A DNA stretch of 55,514 nucleotides from DATAFF01 sp044870245 (GTDB lineage Bacteria > Pseudomonadota > Alphaproteobacteria > Rhizobiales > Aestuariivirgaceae): NCBI GenBank assembly GCA_044870245.1, contig JBIOYR010000143.1, positions 1-55,514 on the forward strand. The letters run 5' to 3'. Both the position numbers and the translations under genes were made by a program. Below, piece by piece: positions 1 to 8,527 of this stretch (position 1 is its first letter; each line of letters opens with the position of its first letter). The notes under the pieces are model-generated. The model ran no database searches, had not been told where the DNA came from, and saw only the letters and a list, made by a program, of their open reading frames with translations.

Positions 1-558
1 CGCCCCTTCGGGGCACCTTCTCCCCGCAAGCGGGGAGAAGGGAGTAATGGGGACGCCATACTCGAAAGCTAATCGATTCTTGATGACGGGGACTGACACC
101 GCAAAGAGCTGCGACAGCTGTTCCACAGACATCATTTTCCAGTACTGATCCAACATGAATCTTGGCACAAGCAGATTGGCCGCAAATGTATTTGCCTCCT
201 TCTCATGAGGATCATCACCCGAGTATAAGCTATCTCGCATAAGTATTTTATAGGCCGCCGAGCGCGCCCACTCCTTATGCATCACATAATGCCCAAGCTC
301 ATGCGCAACAGTGAAAGTCTGGCGAAGCGGAAACTCGTCGCTGTTGACGGAGATGGCATTATCCTCACAATCATAAAACCCCGATACTTTGACGTATTCT
401 CCCGAAAAGCGGGCAAAGAATACGGTCAGCCCAGGTTCCCGCGATAGTTTCACAGGGTCTACCGGCGGCACCTCGACACCGAGTCTGTTCAGGATGCCCA
501 GGGCTTCGCACCGTGCCCTCACGAAGTTGGGTCTGTCCAGGACGACTTCGGATGCCAT
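1..558 (-). CDS. ImmA/IrrE-type metallopeptidase (partial, runs off the window edge)
   Basis: The frame is open from an ATG at 558 to the first base of the window (186 codons, no stop reached). An AGGAGG ribosome site lies just upstream. The translation carries the zinc-peptidase motif HELGH (residues 86-90) and a downstream EANTFAANLLVP block (121-132) that supplies the third ligand in this family, the usual pattern of ImmA/IrrE (peptidase M78) proteins. Known members cleave phage or stress repressors. No HTH partner gene is visible directly upstream. GC is low (181-240 is 28/60), unlike the next genes, suggesting acquired DNA. The last ~14 visible residues are read from a palindromic repeat, so the natural C-terminus is uncertain. 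Confidence 0.85.
   Translation of the reverse strand, partial: MASEVVLDRPNFVRARCEALGILNRLGVEVPPVDPVKLSREPGLTVFFARFSGEYVKVSGFYDCEDNAISVNSDEFPLRQTFTVAHELGHYVMHKEWARSAAYKILMRDSLYSGDDPHEKEANTFAANLLVPRFMLDQYWKMMSVEQLSQLFAVSVPVIKNRLAFEYGVPITPFSPLAGRRCPEGA
2..50. repeat. Palindromic intergenic-type repeat with GGGAGTAAT tail
   Basis: Two adjacent inverted repeats: GCCCC-TTC-GGGGC at 2-14, and a perfect 12-bp arm pair at 16-27 and 30-41 (CCTTCTCCCCGC and its complement). GGAGTAATGG follows. A related copy with the same tail lies at 4221-4261. There is no T-run, so this looks like a REP-type element rather than a classical terminator. It lies inside the open frame of the ImmA-like gene. Confidence 0.7.
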
Positions 559-634
559 TCGGTCGCCTCCTTGGGTTTCCAGAAACCAATGTGATTCCCG
601 CGACTATACCAATGCGCCAGTTCATACGCAACTT

Positions 635-1498
635 TCAGTTGCCATCCGCCAACAGCGCTTCGAGTCCCTCGCGATAGGTCGGGTAGCGGAAGCGGTAGCC
701 GAGCTCGTCCTTGACCAGCCGGTTGGACACCCGTTTCGATTCGGCAAAGAAGCTGCGCGCCATCGGCGTCAGCGCCGCCGCCTCGAAGGGAATTTCCGGC
801 GGCGGGTCGCGACCGAGCAGCCGCGCCGCATAGGCCACCACCTCCTGCGGCGGTGCCGCCTCGTCGTCGCACACATTGTAGACCGCCCCCGGCCGCGGCC
901 GCGCCATGGAGGCTCGCAGAATGCCGACGATGTCGTCGACATGGATGCGCGAGAACAGCTGTCCCGGCTTGACGATGCGCCGCGCCGTGCCGTCGCGGAT
1001 CGCCGCAAGCTGGTTGCGTCCCGGCCCATAGATCCCCGCCAGCCGGAAAACATGAACCGGCAGGTCGAATTCCCGGACCATCGCCAGCCATGCCGCCTCC
1101 GCCGCCTTGCGCCTGAGCCCGCGCTCGGTGGCCGGCCGGAGGGGCGAGGTCTCGTCGACCAGGCCGCCAGCCCGGTCGCCATAGACCCCGGTCGTCGACA
1201 GATAGCCGACCCATTGGAGCTGGTCCGCCCGCGCTCCGAGCAGCGTGCGATGATGGCGGAGGACCGGATCGCCCGCATCGTCGGGCGGGATCGACAGCAG
1301 CAGGTGGGTCACTCCGTCCAGCGCCTCCGCTGCGACCGGCTGCGTCCCATCGAAGCGATAGGCATCATGGCCCTGCCCCGCCAATGCCGCGACCGCAGCC
1401 TCGCTGCGGCGGGTCCCGGCGATTGCGAAGCCTGCCGGCGCGAGCGCCGCGGCAAGCGCGGCGGCGACATAGCCATGACCGAAGGCGAAGAGCCTCAA
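635..1498 (-). CDS. NAD(P)-binding SDR/epimerase-family protein
   Basis: A 287-residue protein starting at a TTG whose bases overlap the TGA stop of queG (TTGA), so the two are probably translationally coupled. The N-terminus (LRLFAFGHGYVAAALAAAL) is a glycine-rich nucleotide-binding strand-loop-helix. Further on come a YLSTTGVYGD block, a GIYGPGR segment and an RIHVDDIV segment, as in atypical/extended SDR proteins related to nucleoside-diphosphate-sugar epimerases (YeeZ-like). The substrate cannot be told. It is the third gene of a gst-queG-SDR unit. An upstream in-frame ATG exists inside queG, but the homologous part begins at the TTG. Confidence 0.8.
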   Translation of the reverse strand: MRLFAFGHGYVAAALAAALAPAGFAIAGTRRSEAAVAALAGQGHDAYRFDGTQPVAAEALDGVTHLLLSIPPDDAGDPVLRHHRTLLGARADQLQWVGYLSTTGVYGDRAGGLVDETSPLRPATERGLRRKAAEAAWLAMVREFDLPVHVFRLAGIYGPGRNQLAAIRDGTARRIVKPGQLFSRIHVDDIVGILRASMARPRPGAVYNVCDDEAAPPQEVVAYAARLLGRDPPPEIPFEAAALTPMARSFFAESKRVSNRLVKDELGYRFRYPTYREGLEALLADGN

Positions 1499-2643
1499 TG
1501 CGCCGCCCTCCACTCCTCCCGCACCGCCGCATCGGATTCCTGGGGCAGGTGTACGCCCCTGAGCTTGGCAAAGCGGTCGGGGGTGCAAAGCTCGGACAGC
1601 GCCCACACCGCCATCGCCCGCACCAGCGGCGAGCGGTCATCGAGCAGGCGCGCGGCGGTCGCGGCAAATCGCGGCTCGTTGGAATTGCCGATGGCGATCA
1701 GCACGTTGCGGACGAAGCGGTCGCGCCCCGTGCGCTTCACCGGCGAGCGTGAGAACAGCGCGCGAAAGGCGGCGTCGTCGAGCGCCGCCAGCTCGTCGAG
1801 CCTTGGCGAGACGAGCTCGTCGCGGGCGCTGATCCTGGCCTCGGCGGCGGCGCTGGCAAATTTGTTCCACGGGCACACCGCCAGGCAGTCGTCGCAGCCA
1901 TAGATGCGGTTGCCCATGGCCTTGCGGAATTGGCGGTCGACATGCCCCTTGTGCTCGATCGTGAGATAGGAGATGCAGCGCCGCGGATCGAGCCGATAGG
2001 GTGCCGGAAATGCCGCCGTCGGACAGATGTCGAGACAGGCGCGGCAGCTGCCGCAGCGATCCTCATGCGGCGGATCTGGCTCGAGTGCCAGCGTCGTCAG
2101 CACCGCTCCGAGAAAGGTCCAGGAGCCAAGCTCGCGGCTCACCAGATTGGTGTGCTTGCCCTGCCAGCCGATGCCGGCCCTGGCGGCGAGCGGCTTCTCC
2201 ATCAGCGGCGCGGTGTCGACGAAGATCTTGACCTCCGCGGCGGTGGTGCGGGCGAGCCATCCCGCCAGCTGCCTGAGCTTGCCCTTGAGCACGTCGTGAT
2301 AGTCGCGGCCCAGCGCATAGACCGAGATGACGCCCGTTGCGGCATCGTCGAGCCGCTGCATCGGGTCGACCTCCGGCCGGTAGTTCAGCGCCACCATGAT
2401 GGCGCTCTCGGCCTCGGGCCACAAAGCGCGCGGCGAGCGCCGCCGCGCCGCCGTGCTGGCGAGCCAGTCCATGTCGCCCTGGAGATCGGCGGCGATGAAG
2501 CGCTCGAGGCGCCGCGCCGTCTCCTCGTCATCATCGAGGCGGGCGATGCCGGCCGCGGCGAGCCCGAGCGCCCGTGCCTCAGCCTTGATCCGCGATTCGA
2601 TCGACGCCGCCGAAGCGGTGCTGTCAGAAATCGAGATCGGCAT
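1495..2643 (-). CDS. queG: Epoxyqueuosine reductase
   Basis: QueG is the cobalamin and Fe-S enzyme that reduces epoxyqueuosine to queuosine in tRNA anticodons. The 382-residue translation shows the family's order: an N-terminal domain with FVDTAPLMEKPLAARAGIGW, then two 4Fe-4S motifs (CGSCRACLDICP and CDDCLAVCPWN), then a C-terminal HEAT-like repeat region. The chosen ATG at 2643 gives MPISIS and overlaps the end of the upstream GST gene by 20 bases. A longer frame starting at 2760 would lie within that gene. The stop overlaps the start of the following SDR gene. Confidence 0.95.
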   Translation of the reverse strand: MPISISDSTASAASIESRIKAEARALGLAAAGIARLDDDEETARRLERFIAADLQGDMDWLASTAARRRSPRALWPEAESAIMVALNYRPEVDPMQRLDDAATGVISVYALGRDYHDVLKGKLRQLAGWLARTTAAEVKIFVDTAPLMEKPLAARAGIGWQGKHTNLVSRELGSWTFLGAVLTTLALEPDPPHEDRCGSCRACLDICPTAAFPAPYRLDPRRCISYLTIEHKGHVDRQFRKAMGNRIYGCDDCLAVCPWNKFASAAAEARISARDELVSPRLDELAALDDAAFRALFSRSPVKRTGRDRFVRNVLIAIGNSNEPRFAATAARLLDDRSPLVRAMAVWALSELCTPDRFAKLRGVHLPQESDAAVREEWRAAH

Positions 2644-3310
2644 AGGCGGGCGGGGGCGAAATGCCCCGGATGTGATCGGCAAGCAGCGGGCGAAAGGCGG
2701 GACGCGACTTGATCCGCTGGTACCAGGCCTTGGCATCGGCATTCTCCTGCCAGGGCACATCGCCGAGATAGTCGACCGCCGAGAGATGCGCTGCCGCCGC
2801 GAGATCGGCGGCGCTCAACTCGGCGCCGGCAAGCCAGTTCCGGCTGTCGGCCAGGAAGCCGATATAGTTGAGATGCGTCCGGACCGCCGCCAGCGCCAGC
2901 CGCACCGGCGCCATGTCGGGCGAGCCGCCGCCCGCCTCGCGCGGCAGATGGCGCCGCACCACCTTCTCGGCAATCAGCGGTGCGGAGACCTCGCCGTGGA
3001 ACTTCTGGTCGAACCATGCGACGAGCCGCCGTGTCTCGGCCCGTTCCGCCGGCGTCGACCCGTAGAGCGAGCGCAGATGCTGGCCCCGTGTCTCGTCGAG
3101 ATATTCCGCGACCGCCTCGATGCCGACGGCTGACGTTCCGTCATCGTCCTCGAAAATCGGCAGCAGCCCTGCCGGATTGCGGTCGAGAAACTCCGGCCGC
3201 CCCTCCCAGGGGCGTTCCTCCACCAGCGCGGCATCCCTGCCATATTCGCCGAGCGACAGCCGGATGCGCCGGCAAAACGGGTCGAGAGGAAAGTGAAACA
3301 GTCTGGCCAT
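2624..3310 (-). CDS. Glutathione S-transferase family protein
   Basis: A 228-residue protein with a thioredoxin-like N-terminal half (FHFPLDPFCRRIRLSLGEYG, then the NPAGLLPIFEDD cis-proline segment and an IEAVAEYLDE helix) and an all-helical C-terminal half, the GST fold. It probably binds glutathione; the substrate is unknown. It is the first gene of a minus-strand unit whose stop overlaps queG by 20 bases. The start is divergent from uppP across an 80-base gap that shows no clear promoter. Confidence 0.88.
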   Translation of the reverse strand: MARLFHFPLDPFCRRIRLSLGEYGRDAALVEERPWEGRPEFLDRNPAGLLPIFEDDDGTSAVGIEAVAEYLDETRGQHLRSLYGSTPAERAETRRLVAWFDQKFHGEVSAPLIAEKVVRRHLPREAGGGSPDMAPVRLALAAVRTHLNYIGFLADSRNWLAGAELSAADLAAAAHLSAVDYLGDVPWQENADAKAWYQRIKSRPAFRPLLADHIRGISPPPAYADLDF

Positions 3311-3390
3311 GGTTCAATCCGTGGGGGTATAGAGCCCTTCATCGGCCTCGCCAAGGGACCGGATAGGGGCTTCGCCATCGGGGACCTTGC

Positions 3391-4206
3391 ATGTCGATCG
3401 AGCAGATCATCGTACTCGCCCTGATCCAGGGCATCACCGAGTTCCTTCCGATCTCCTCCTCCGGGCATCTCATTCTGGTCCCCGCCCTGACCGGCTGGGA
3501 GGACCAGGGCGTGGTGGTCGATGTCATGACGCATATGGGGTCGCTGCTCGCCGTCCTTGTCTATTTCTGGCGCGACGTCGTCGCGCTGCTGCGCGGCCTC
3601 GTGGTCCTGGCGACCGGCCGGCTGACGCCGGAGGGGCGGATGGCCCTCTATATCGGTGCCGGCACGGTGCCCATCGTCATTGTCGGGGCGCTGCTCAAGC
3701 TGACCGGCCTCTCCGACGCCATGCGCAGCCCGGTGCTGGTGGCGTGGAACGCCATCATCTTCGGCGTGCTGCTCTATCTTGCCGACACTTTCGGGCGGTT
3801 CCGCCGGACAATCGACGACATCGATTTCACATCGGCGATGGCCATCGGCGCCGCCCAGGCGCTCGCGCTGGTGCCCGGCACCAGCCGCTCCGGCATCACC
3901 ATGACGGCCGGCCGGGCGCTCGGATATGCCCGCCCCGACGCCGCGCGCTTCTCCTTCCTGCTGTCGATCCCGGCGACCGCCGCGGCCGGCGTCCTGGTCC
4001 TCGGCGATGCGATGGAGAAGCGCCAGCCGATCGGCCTCGATGCGGTGGTCACCGGCGGCCTGACCTTCCTGACCGCGCTCGCGGCAATCGCCTTCCTGAT
4101 GGCGATCATCCGCCGCCACAGCTTCCTGCCCTTCGTCATCTACCGCATCCTGCTCGGGGCGGTGCTGCTCGGCCTTATCTATGGCGGGGCGCTGCCGCAC
4201 CATTAG
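3391..4206 (+). CDS. uppP: Undecaprenyl-diphosphate phosphatase
   Basis: UppP/BacA regenerates the undecaprenyl phosphate carrier for peptidoglycan and polysaccharide export by dephosphorylating undecaprenyl diphosphate in the inner membrane. The 271-residue product is highly hydrophobic with multiple membrane spans. It has both family signatures: QGITEFLPISSSGHL near the N-terminus and LVPGTSRSGITMTAGRALG in the middle. The length is normal. Its stop codon TAG is the first three bases of a TAGGCAG repeat unit. Confidence 0.95.
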   Translation: MSIEQIIVLALIQGITEFLPISSSGHLILVPALTGWEDQGVVVDVMTHMGSLLAVLVYFWRDVVALLRGLVVLATGRLTPEGRMALYIGAGTVPIVIVGALLKLTGLSDAMRSPVLVAWNAIIFGVLLYLADTFGRFRRTIDDIDFTSAMAIGAAQALALVPGTSRSGITMTAGRALGYARPDAARFSFLLSIPATAAAGVLVLGDAMEKRQPIGLDAVVTGGLTFLTALAAIAFLMAIIRRHSFLPFVIYRILLGAVLLGLIYGGALPHH

Positions 4207-4267
4207 GCAGTCGGCAGCGTCCTCTCCCTTCTCCCCGTGCTTACGGGGAGAGGGGAGTAATAGGCAG
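4204..4267. repeat. TAGGCAG heptamer copies enclosing a palindrome
   Basis: TAGGCAG at 4204-4210, the variant TCGGCAG at 4211-4217 and TAGGCAG again at 4261-4267 flank an inverted repeat CTCCCCGT-GCTT-ACGGGGAG (4231-4250), followed by a GGGAGTAAT tail like the one at 40-48. The first unit supplies the uppP stop. The palindrome could act as a transcription end between the convergent uppP and CAP genes, but no T-tract follows. Confidence 0.75.
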
Positions 4268-4284
4268 TGCGGAAGAAACGCGAT

Positions 4285-4890
4285 CTAGTAAAAGGTGGCG
4301 GCGCCGGTGCTGCTGCTCGAGGTGGCGGTCGCGGGCGGTGCCTCGTACTGCCAGAAGATCTGCACCGCATAGAGCGCGTTGCCGACCTCGACCGCGCCGG
4401 TCGCGACATAGCCATAGGCCGGGTTCAGCAGGTTGCGGCGGTGCCCGCTCGAGTCGAGCCACTGGCCGAACAGCCGGCGCGCCCTCGCCTCGTCGACGCT
4501 GCCCCGCCGCCGGTCGCGGGCGGCATTCTCGCCATGATAGCCCACCGCTGCCGGATCGGCATAGGCTTCGAAGCGCTGGCTGAAGCGGTAGCCGTTGCGC
4601 GAGTCGTGGCCGACATATCGGCCGAGCGCCATGTCGAGCGCCTGGGCCCGTGCCGCCCGCTTCAGCCGCTCGCTGGCAGCGAGGCGCTTATAGCCGGCAC
4701 CCCGCCTCGTGCTGGAGGCGAGCCCGTCGAGATAGGTCTCGAGATCGGGCCGGAACTTCACCCCGTCCGGCGGCTTGGCGACCAGCGCGTCGGCATAAGT
4801 CTTGTACCCGCCCGCCGCAGCGGCCTCCCCGGCAATGGCGAGAAGACCCATGAATGCCGCCAGCATGGCGGCCATGATCAGCCTGGACAT
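4285..4890 (-). CDS. Secreted CAP/SCP-domain protein
   Basis: The chosen ATG at 4890 gives a 201-residue precursor with an N-terminal signal peptide (hydrophobic MAAMLAAFMGLLAIA core, Ala-rich cleavage region). The rest matches the CAP (SCP/PR-1) domain: LKRAARAQALDMA, VGHDSRNGYRFSQRFEAYA, GENAAR, FGQWLDSSGHRRNLLNP and a YAVQIFWQY strand. Bacterial CAP proteins are exported and mostly of unknown activity. A longer frame to 4968 would place charged residues ahead of the signal peptide and is less likely. Confidence 0.85.
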   Translation of the reverse strand: MSRLIMAAMLAAFMGLLAIAGEAAAAGGYKTYADALVAKPPDGVKFRPDLETYLDGLASSTRRGAGYKRLAASERLKRAARAQALDMALGRYVGHDSRNGYRFSQRFEAYADPAAVGYHGENAARDRRRGSVDEARARRLFGQWLDSSGHRRNLLNPAYGYVATGAVEVGNALYAVQIFWQYEAPPATATSSSSTGAATFY

Positions 4891-5014
4891 TCCCCTGAGA
4901 TCCCCTGAACTCCCCTGCAAGTCAGCCGATTGGCACGGGTTCTTGGCCGAAATCTGACCGCACGCCACCCATTCCGGGGCTGGCCTATCTTCTGCCGACG
5001 GGGGCTGCTAGAGC

Positions 5015-5848
5015 ATGCCGATGGACACAATCAAGGTTGCCGTTGCCGGCGCCGCCGGCCGGATGGGGCGCACCCTGACCCGGGTGGCGCACGAAACGCC
5101 GGGGATCGTCGTCGCCGGCGGCCTCGAGGCGCCGCAATCACCGCATCTCGGCGCCGATCTCGGCGTGTTGGCGGGCATCGGCGCGATCGGCGTCGCGGTC
5201 ACCGCCGATGGGCCCTCGCTCCTCGCCGGCATCGATGCCGTCGTCGACTTCACCACCCCCGCCGCCTCGCTGGCGCTGGCCGAGCTCGCCGCCCAGGCGC
5301 GCATCGTCCATGTCCTAGGCACCACCGGTCTCAAGCCCGAGCACGATGCCGCGATCGCCGCCGCCGCCCGCCATGCCCGCATCGTGCGCTCGGGCAATAT
5401 GAGCGTCGGGGTCAATCTCCTCGCCGCCCTGGTGCGCCGCGTCGCCCAGACATTGGGCGATGATTTCGATATCGAGATTCTCGAAATGCACCATCGTCAC
5501 AAGGTCGACGCCCCGAGCGGCACCGCGCTGCTGCTTGGCGATGCCGCCGCTGCCGGGCGCACGGTCGAGCTCGGCGCCTGCGCCATCCGCAGCCGCGACG
5601 GCCACACCGGCGCGCGCCCGGCCGGCGCCATCGGCTTTGCGACATTGCGAGGCGGCAGCGTCATCGGCGAGCATTCGGTGGTCTTCGCCGGCCCCGCCGA
5701 GCGGATCGAGCTGACGCATCGCGCCGAATCGCGGGACATCTTCGCCCGCGGCGCGCTGCGCGCCGCCTTGTGGGCCTATCCCCGCAAGCCCGGTCTCTAC
5801 ACCATGATGGATGTCCTGGACCTCGGACCGGGGTCGGGCGGGGGGTGA
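5015..5848 (+). CDS. dapB: 4-hydroxy-tetrahydrodipicolinate reductase
   Basis: DapB makes tetrahydrodipicolinate in the lysine/diaminopimelate pathway using NAD(P)H. The 277-residue product has the dinucleotide-binding loop VAGAAGRMG (about 10-18), the GTTGL segment, the catalytic EMHHRHKVDAPSGTA signature (157-171) and a GGSVIGEHSVVFAG block near the C-terminus. ATG 5015 is used; ATG 5021 is a possible alternative. The gene is followed by gpmA with a gap of only five bases. Confidence 0.95.
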   Translation: MPMDTIKVAVAGAAGRMGRTLTRVAHETPGIVVAGGLEAPQSPHLGADLGVLAGIGAIGVAVTADGPSLLAGIDAVVDFTTPAASLALAELAAQARIVHVLGTTGLKPEHDAAIAAAARHARIVRSGNMSVGVNLLAALVRRVAQTLGDDFDIEILEMHHRHKVDAPSGTALLLGDAAAAGRTVELGACAIRSRDGHTGARPAGAIGFATLRGGSVIGEHSVVFAGPAERIELTHRAESRDIFARGALRAALWAYPRKPGLYTMMDVLDLGPGSGGG

Positions 5849-5853
5849 GCGGG

Positions 5854-6474
5854 ATGGAACGGATGTCGGTGCTGGTGCGGCACGGTCAAAGCGAGTGGAA
5901 CCTGCAGAACCTCTTCACCGGCTGGCAGGATCCGCCCTTGACGGAGCTGGGGCGGAGCGAGGCCCGCGAGGCCGGACGGCGGCTCAGGGAGCGCGGCTTC
6001 GTGTTCGACAAGGCCTATACCAGCTGCCTGGTGCGCGCCCAGGACACGCTGACGCTGATCCTCGAGGAGATCGGCCAGCCCGGCCTCGAGACGGTGTGCG
6101 ACAGCGCCCTCAACGAGCGCGACTATGGCGAGCTGACCGGGCTCAACAAGGACGATGCGGCGGCCCGCTTCGGCAAGAAGCAGGTCCAGGCCTGGCGGCG
6201 CTCCTATGACGTGCCGCCGCCGGGCGGCGAGAGCCTGAAGGACACCCTGGCGCGCACCGTGCCCTATTATCTTCGCAACATCCTCCCCGATGTCCTCGAC
6301 GGCAAGCGCATCATCGTGGTCGCCCACGGCAATTCGCTGCGCGCCATGATCATGGGGATGGAGGGCCTGTCGCCGGCCGAGATCCTGAGCCGCGAGCTGG
6401 CGACCGGCGTGCCCATCCTCTATCGGCTGAAAACCAACAGCCGGATCGAGGCGCGCGAGGTGCTGGCGGGGTGA
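5854..6474 (+). CDS. gpmA: 2,3-bisphosphoglycerate-dependent phosphoglycerate mutase
   Basis: A glycolytic/gluconeogenic enzyme interconverting 3- and 2-phosphoglycerate. The 206-residue product (a normal alphaproteobacterial length) has the phosphohistidine motif LVRHGQSEWN, the TGWQDPPLTELG segment, LNERDYGELTGLNK, YDVPPPGGESLKDT and VVAHGNSLRAMI with the second histidine. ATG 5854 is preceded by a G-rich ribosome site within the dapB stop. A GTG at 5845 overlaps that stop and is an alternative. It is followed by TGAGGCAG repeat remnants. Confidence 0.93.
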   Translation: MERMSVLVRHGQSEWNLQNLFTGWQDPPLTELGRSEAREAGRRLRERGFVFDKAYTSCLVRAQDTLTLILEEIGQPGLETVCDSALNERDYGELTGLNKDDAAARFGKKQVQAWRRSYDVPPPGGESLKDTLARTVPYYLRNILPDVLDGKRIIVVAHGNSLRAMIMGMEGLSPAEILSRELATGVPILYRLKTNSRIEAREVLAG

Positions 6475-6542
6475 GGCAGTAGGCAAATCGGCAATAGCCG
6501 GCACATGAAGCACTCCCCTCCCCCTCCCCACCAGGGGGAGGG
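6472..6542. repeat. Degenerate heptamer units and a perfect 10-bp stem-loop
   Basis: After the gpmA stop come GGCAGTAGGC and GGCAAT remnants of the heptamer repeat. A hairpin follows with arms CCCTCCCCCT (6516-6525) and AGGGGGAGGG (6533-6542) around a 7-base loop. It sits between the convergent gpmA and DUF2244 genes and could end both transcripts, though there is no T-run on either side. Confidence 0.55.
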
Positions 6543-6551
6543 TGAAAGAGG

Positions 6552-7019
6552 CTACCGCCTCCGACACTCCAATGCCGCCCGGAGCGCCGCTGCGAAGGCC
6601 CGCCGCTCCTCGCCGCCAAGAAAGCGCCCGATCTCGTAGGACCGGCCGGCCGACTGCAGCAACAACCGCCCGACCAGGTCGCGCCGCCTGTCGAGCTCGA
6701 GACTGACCCGGACGAAGCACCGGGCGAATTCGAGTCGGCGGGGCGCGCGGGCCGGCACGAGGCTGGTCCACACCAGCCGCTCGTCATCGACCGTCACGGT
6801 CTCGCATTCCTGCGACGACGCCATGCTGCTCGCCAGCGCCTGGACGAGGAGCGCCATGGTGAGGCCGGAGAAGATCGGCACCGGCCAGGCGCCAAGCGCC
6901 AGGAACGCCGCGCCGACGATCGCGCTGAGCATCCCGAGAAGGGCAATGGCGGCGATGAGCTGCCGGTGGCCGAGCGCGCCGTTCGGGCGAAGAATGAAAG
7001 TTTCCGCTTGATGCGCCAC
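6552..7019 (-). CDS. DUF2244 membrane protein
   Basis: A 155-residue protein with an N-terminal FILRPNGALG segment, two closely spaced hydrophobic helices (about 22-42 and 47-66) and a soluble C-terminal half ending in GGEERRAFAAALRAAL. This is the layout of the DUF2244 family of integral membrane proteins, common in alphaproteobacteria. The function is unknown. It is divergent from nth, with heptamer repeats in the shared promoter region. Confidence 0.8.
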   Translation of the reverse strand: MAHQAETFILRPNGALGHRQLIAAIALLGMLSAIVGAAFLALGAWPVPIFSGLTMALLVQALASSMASSQECETVTVDDERLVWTSLVPARAPRRLEFARCFVRVSLELDRRRDLVGRLLLQSAGRSYEIGRFLGGEERRAFAAALRAALECRRR

Positions 7020-7032
7020 GGCCTGTTCTTCC

Positions 7033-7069
7033 CTACTGCCTACTGCCTACCGCCTAGCGCCGACTGCCT
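7033..7069. repeat. CTACTGC heptamer tract between divergent genes
   Basis: Two exact CTACTGC units followed by variants (CTACCGC, CTAGCGC, CGACTGC). This is the reverse complement orientation of TAGGCAG. Here the tract lies upstream of both DUF2244 and nth, within their shared 5' region, unlike most copies, which sit at gene ends. Confidence 0.75.
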
Positions 7070-7085
7070 CAAGGGGGACCGCCAC

Positions 7086-7766
7086 ATGCCGCGCCGCTCC
7101 AGACTGACCCGGGCCGAGATCGCCGCGATTTTCGATCGTTTCGCCCGCGCCGACCCGGAGCCCAAGGGCGAGCTGATCGCGGTCAACACCTATACGCTGC
7201 TGGTCGCGGTGGTGCTGTCGGCCCAGGCCACCGACGAGGGGGTGAACCGCGCCACCGCCGGCCTGTTCAAGCTGGTCGATACGCCGGAAAAGATGGTGAG
7301 GCTGGGGGAGGCCCGGCTCATCGAGCACATCCGCTCGATCGGCCTCTACCGGACCAAGGCCAAGAACGTCATCGCGCTCTCCAAGGCGCTGATCGAGCAG
7401 CATGACGGCGAGGTGCCGCGCGATCGCGCCGCGCTCGAGGCGCTTCCCGGGGTCGGGCGCAAGACCGCCAATGTCGTCCTCAACACCGCCTTCGGCGAGC
7501 CCACCATCGCCGTCGACACCCATCTGTTCCGGGTCTGCAACCGCACCGGCCTCGCGCCCGGCAAGACCCCGGCCGAGGTCGAGGGCGTGCTCGATCGGGT
7601 GGTGCCGCCGGAGCGCAAGCGCCATGCCCATCATTGGCTGATCCTGCACGGCCGCTATGTCTGCAGGGCGCGCCGGCCCGAATGCCCGCGCTGCCTCATC
7701 AACGACATCTGCAAGTTCAAGGAGAAGACGCGCGATATGCCCGCTCCTCGGCGGCAATCATCTTGA
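7086..7766 (+). CDS. nth: Endonuclease III
   Basis: A DNA glycosylase/AP lyase removing oxidised pyrimidines. The 226-residue translation contains the helix-hairpin-helix LPGVGRKTANVVL with the catalytic lysine, the catalytic aspartate in VDTHLFRV, and the C-terminal Fe-S cluster motif C-x6-C-x2-C-x5-C. The start ATG 7086 follows GGGGGA. The last 50 bases overlap the 3' end of the convergent CysZ-like gene. Confidence 0.95.
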   Translation: MPRRSRLTRAEIAAIFDRFARADPEPKGELIAVNTYTLLVAVVLSAQATDEGVNRATAGLFKLVDTPEKMVRLGEARLIEHIRSIGLYRTKAKNVIALSKALIEQHDGEVPRDRAALEALPGVGRKTANVVLNTAFGEPTIAVDTHLFRVCNRTGLAPGKTPAEVEGVLDRVVPPERKRHAHHWLILHGRYVCRARRPECPRCLINDICKFKEKTRDMPAPRRQSS

Positions 7767-8400
7767 AGATGTGCACGAAATAGGCGGTCGAGAAGATCGG
7801 CACGAGCACATTGACGAGGGGGATCACCGCCAGCCCGGCGGGAATGAGGCCGGCGGCGAAGACGCGTGCCGCATTGTCCCGCCTGAGCTCGGCGGCCTCG
7901 CGAATGTCCATGTGGCGGGCACCGACCATGGTGAAATATTCGCGGCCCAGGAGATAGGCATTGGCGAGCACCATGGCGGCCGCGCCGATGCCGAGGAAGA
8001 AGGTGGGGAGCATCGCGAGATTGACCACCAGCACGAGCAGCGCGAATTGCAGCCCCATGATGATCGACCTGGCGAAGGGCAGCGGCTTGCCGGCCGGATC
8101 CCGCGGGTAGTCGCGCCGCTCGATCCGCTCCGCCACCTGATCGAGGAAGATGCCGGCGAACATGGCGGTGACCGGCGCCATCACGAAGAAGAAGGCGGCG
8201 ATCAGCCCGAGCCCGGTGATGATCGACAGCACGGTGGTGAGCCAAGGCCAGGGAACGCCGGCAAACATCGACAACAGCGTCTCGACGGCGAGGAAGATCC
8301 CCACGAAGAGCAGCAGCGTCAGGCCGAGGGCCTTCCACAGAATGTCGCGGAAATCGCGGGACAGCACGTCCCGCAGCGATCGCAGGGCAGCATCGAGCAT
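7717..8400 (-). CDS. EI24/CysZ-family membrane protein
   Basis: The ATG at 8400 (MLDAALRSLRDV) gives 227 residues with about four to five hydrophobic segments and a central RDYPRDPAGKPLPFARSI loop. This is typical of the EI24 domain family, which includes the sulfate permease CysZ. Sulfate transport is possible but not shown by context here: the neighbours are nth and adenosine kinase. The frame extends to 8637, but the extra N-terminus is arginine/serine-rich shadow sequence. Confidence 0.75.
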   Translation of the reverse strand: MLDAALRSLRDVLSRDFRDILWKALGLTLLLFVGIFLAVETLLSMFAGVPWPWLTTVLSIITGLGLIAAFFFVMAPVTAMFAGIFLDQVAERIERRDYPRDPAGKPLPFARSIIMGLQFALLVLVVNLAMLPTFFLGIGAAAMVLANAYLLGREYFTMVGARHMDIREAAELRRDNAARVFAAGLIPAGLAVIPLVNVLVPIFSTAYFVHIFKMIAAEERAYRASSP

Positions 8401-8527
8401 CGACCGGGATTCTCCTCGTGAACGCCGCGCCTCAAATAGTGGCGGAAGACCATCGAGGCAAGGATTGTCGCGCTGCGGCAAAGCCAATAGGCTCGCGCGG
8501 CGAAATCCGATCCAGCATGGAGACGGC

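Noticed and set aside
389..1903. A 504-codon plus-strand frame across the ImmA, SDR and queG genes
   Set aside because: Arginine-rich shadow composition; the minus-strand genes explain this DNA.
4231..4250. Intrinsic terminator after uppP
   Set aside because: The hairpin has no following T-tract and belongs to a repeat family with another copy at 16-41.
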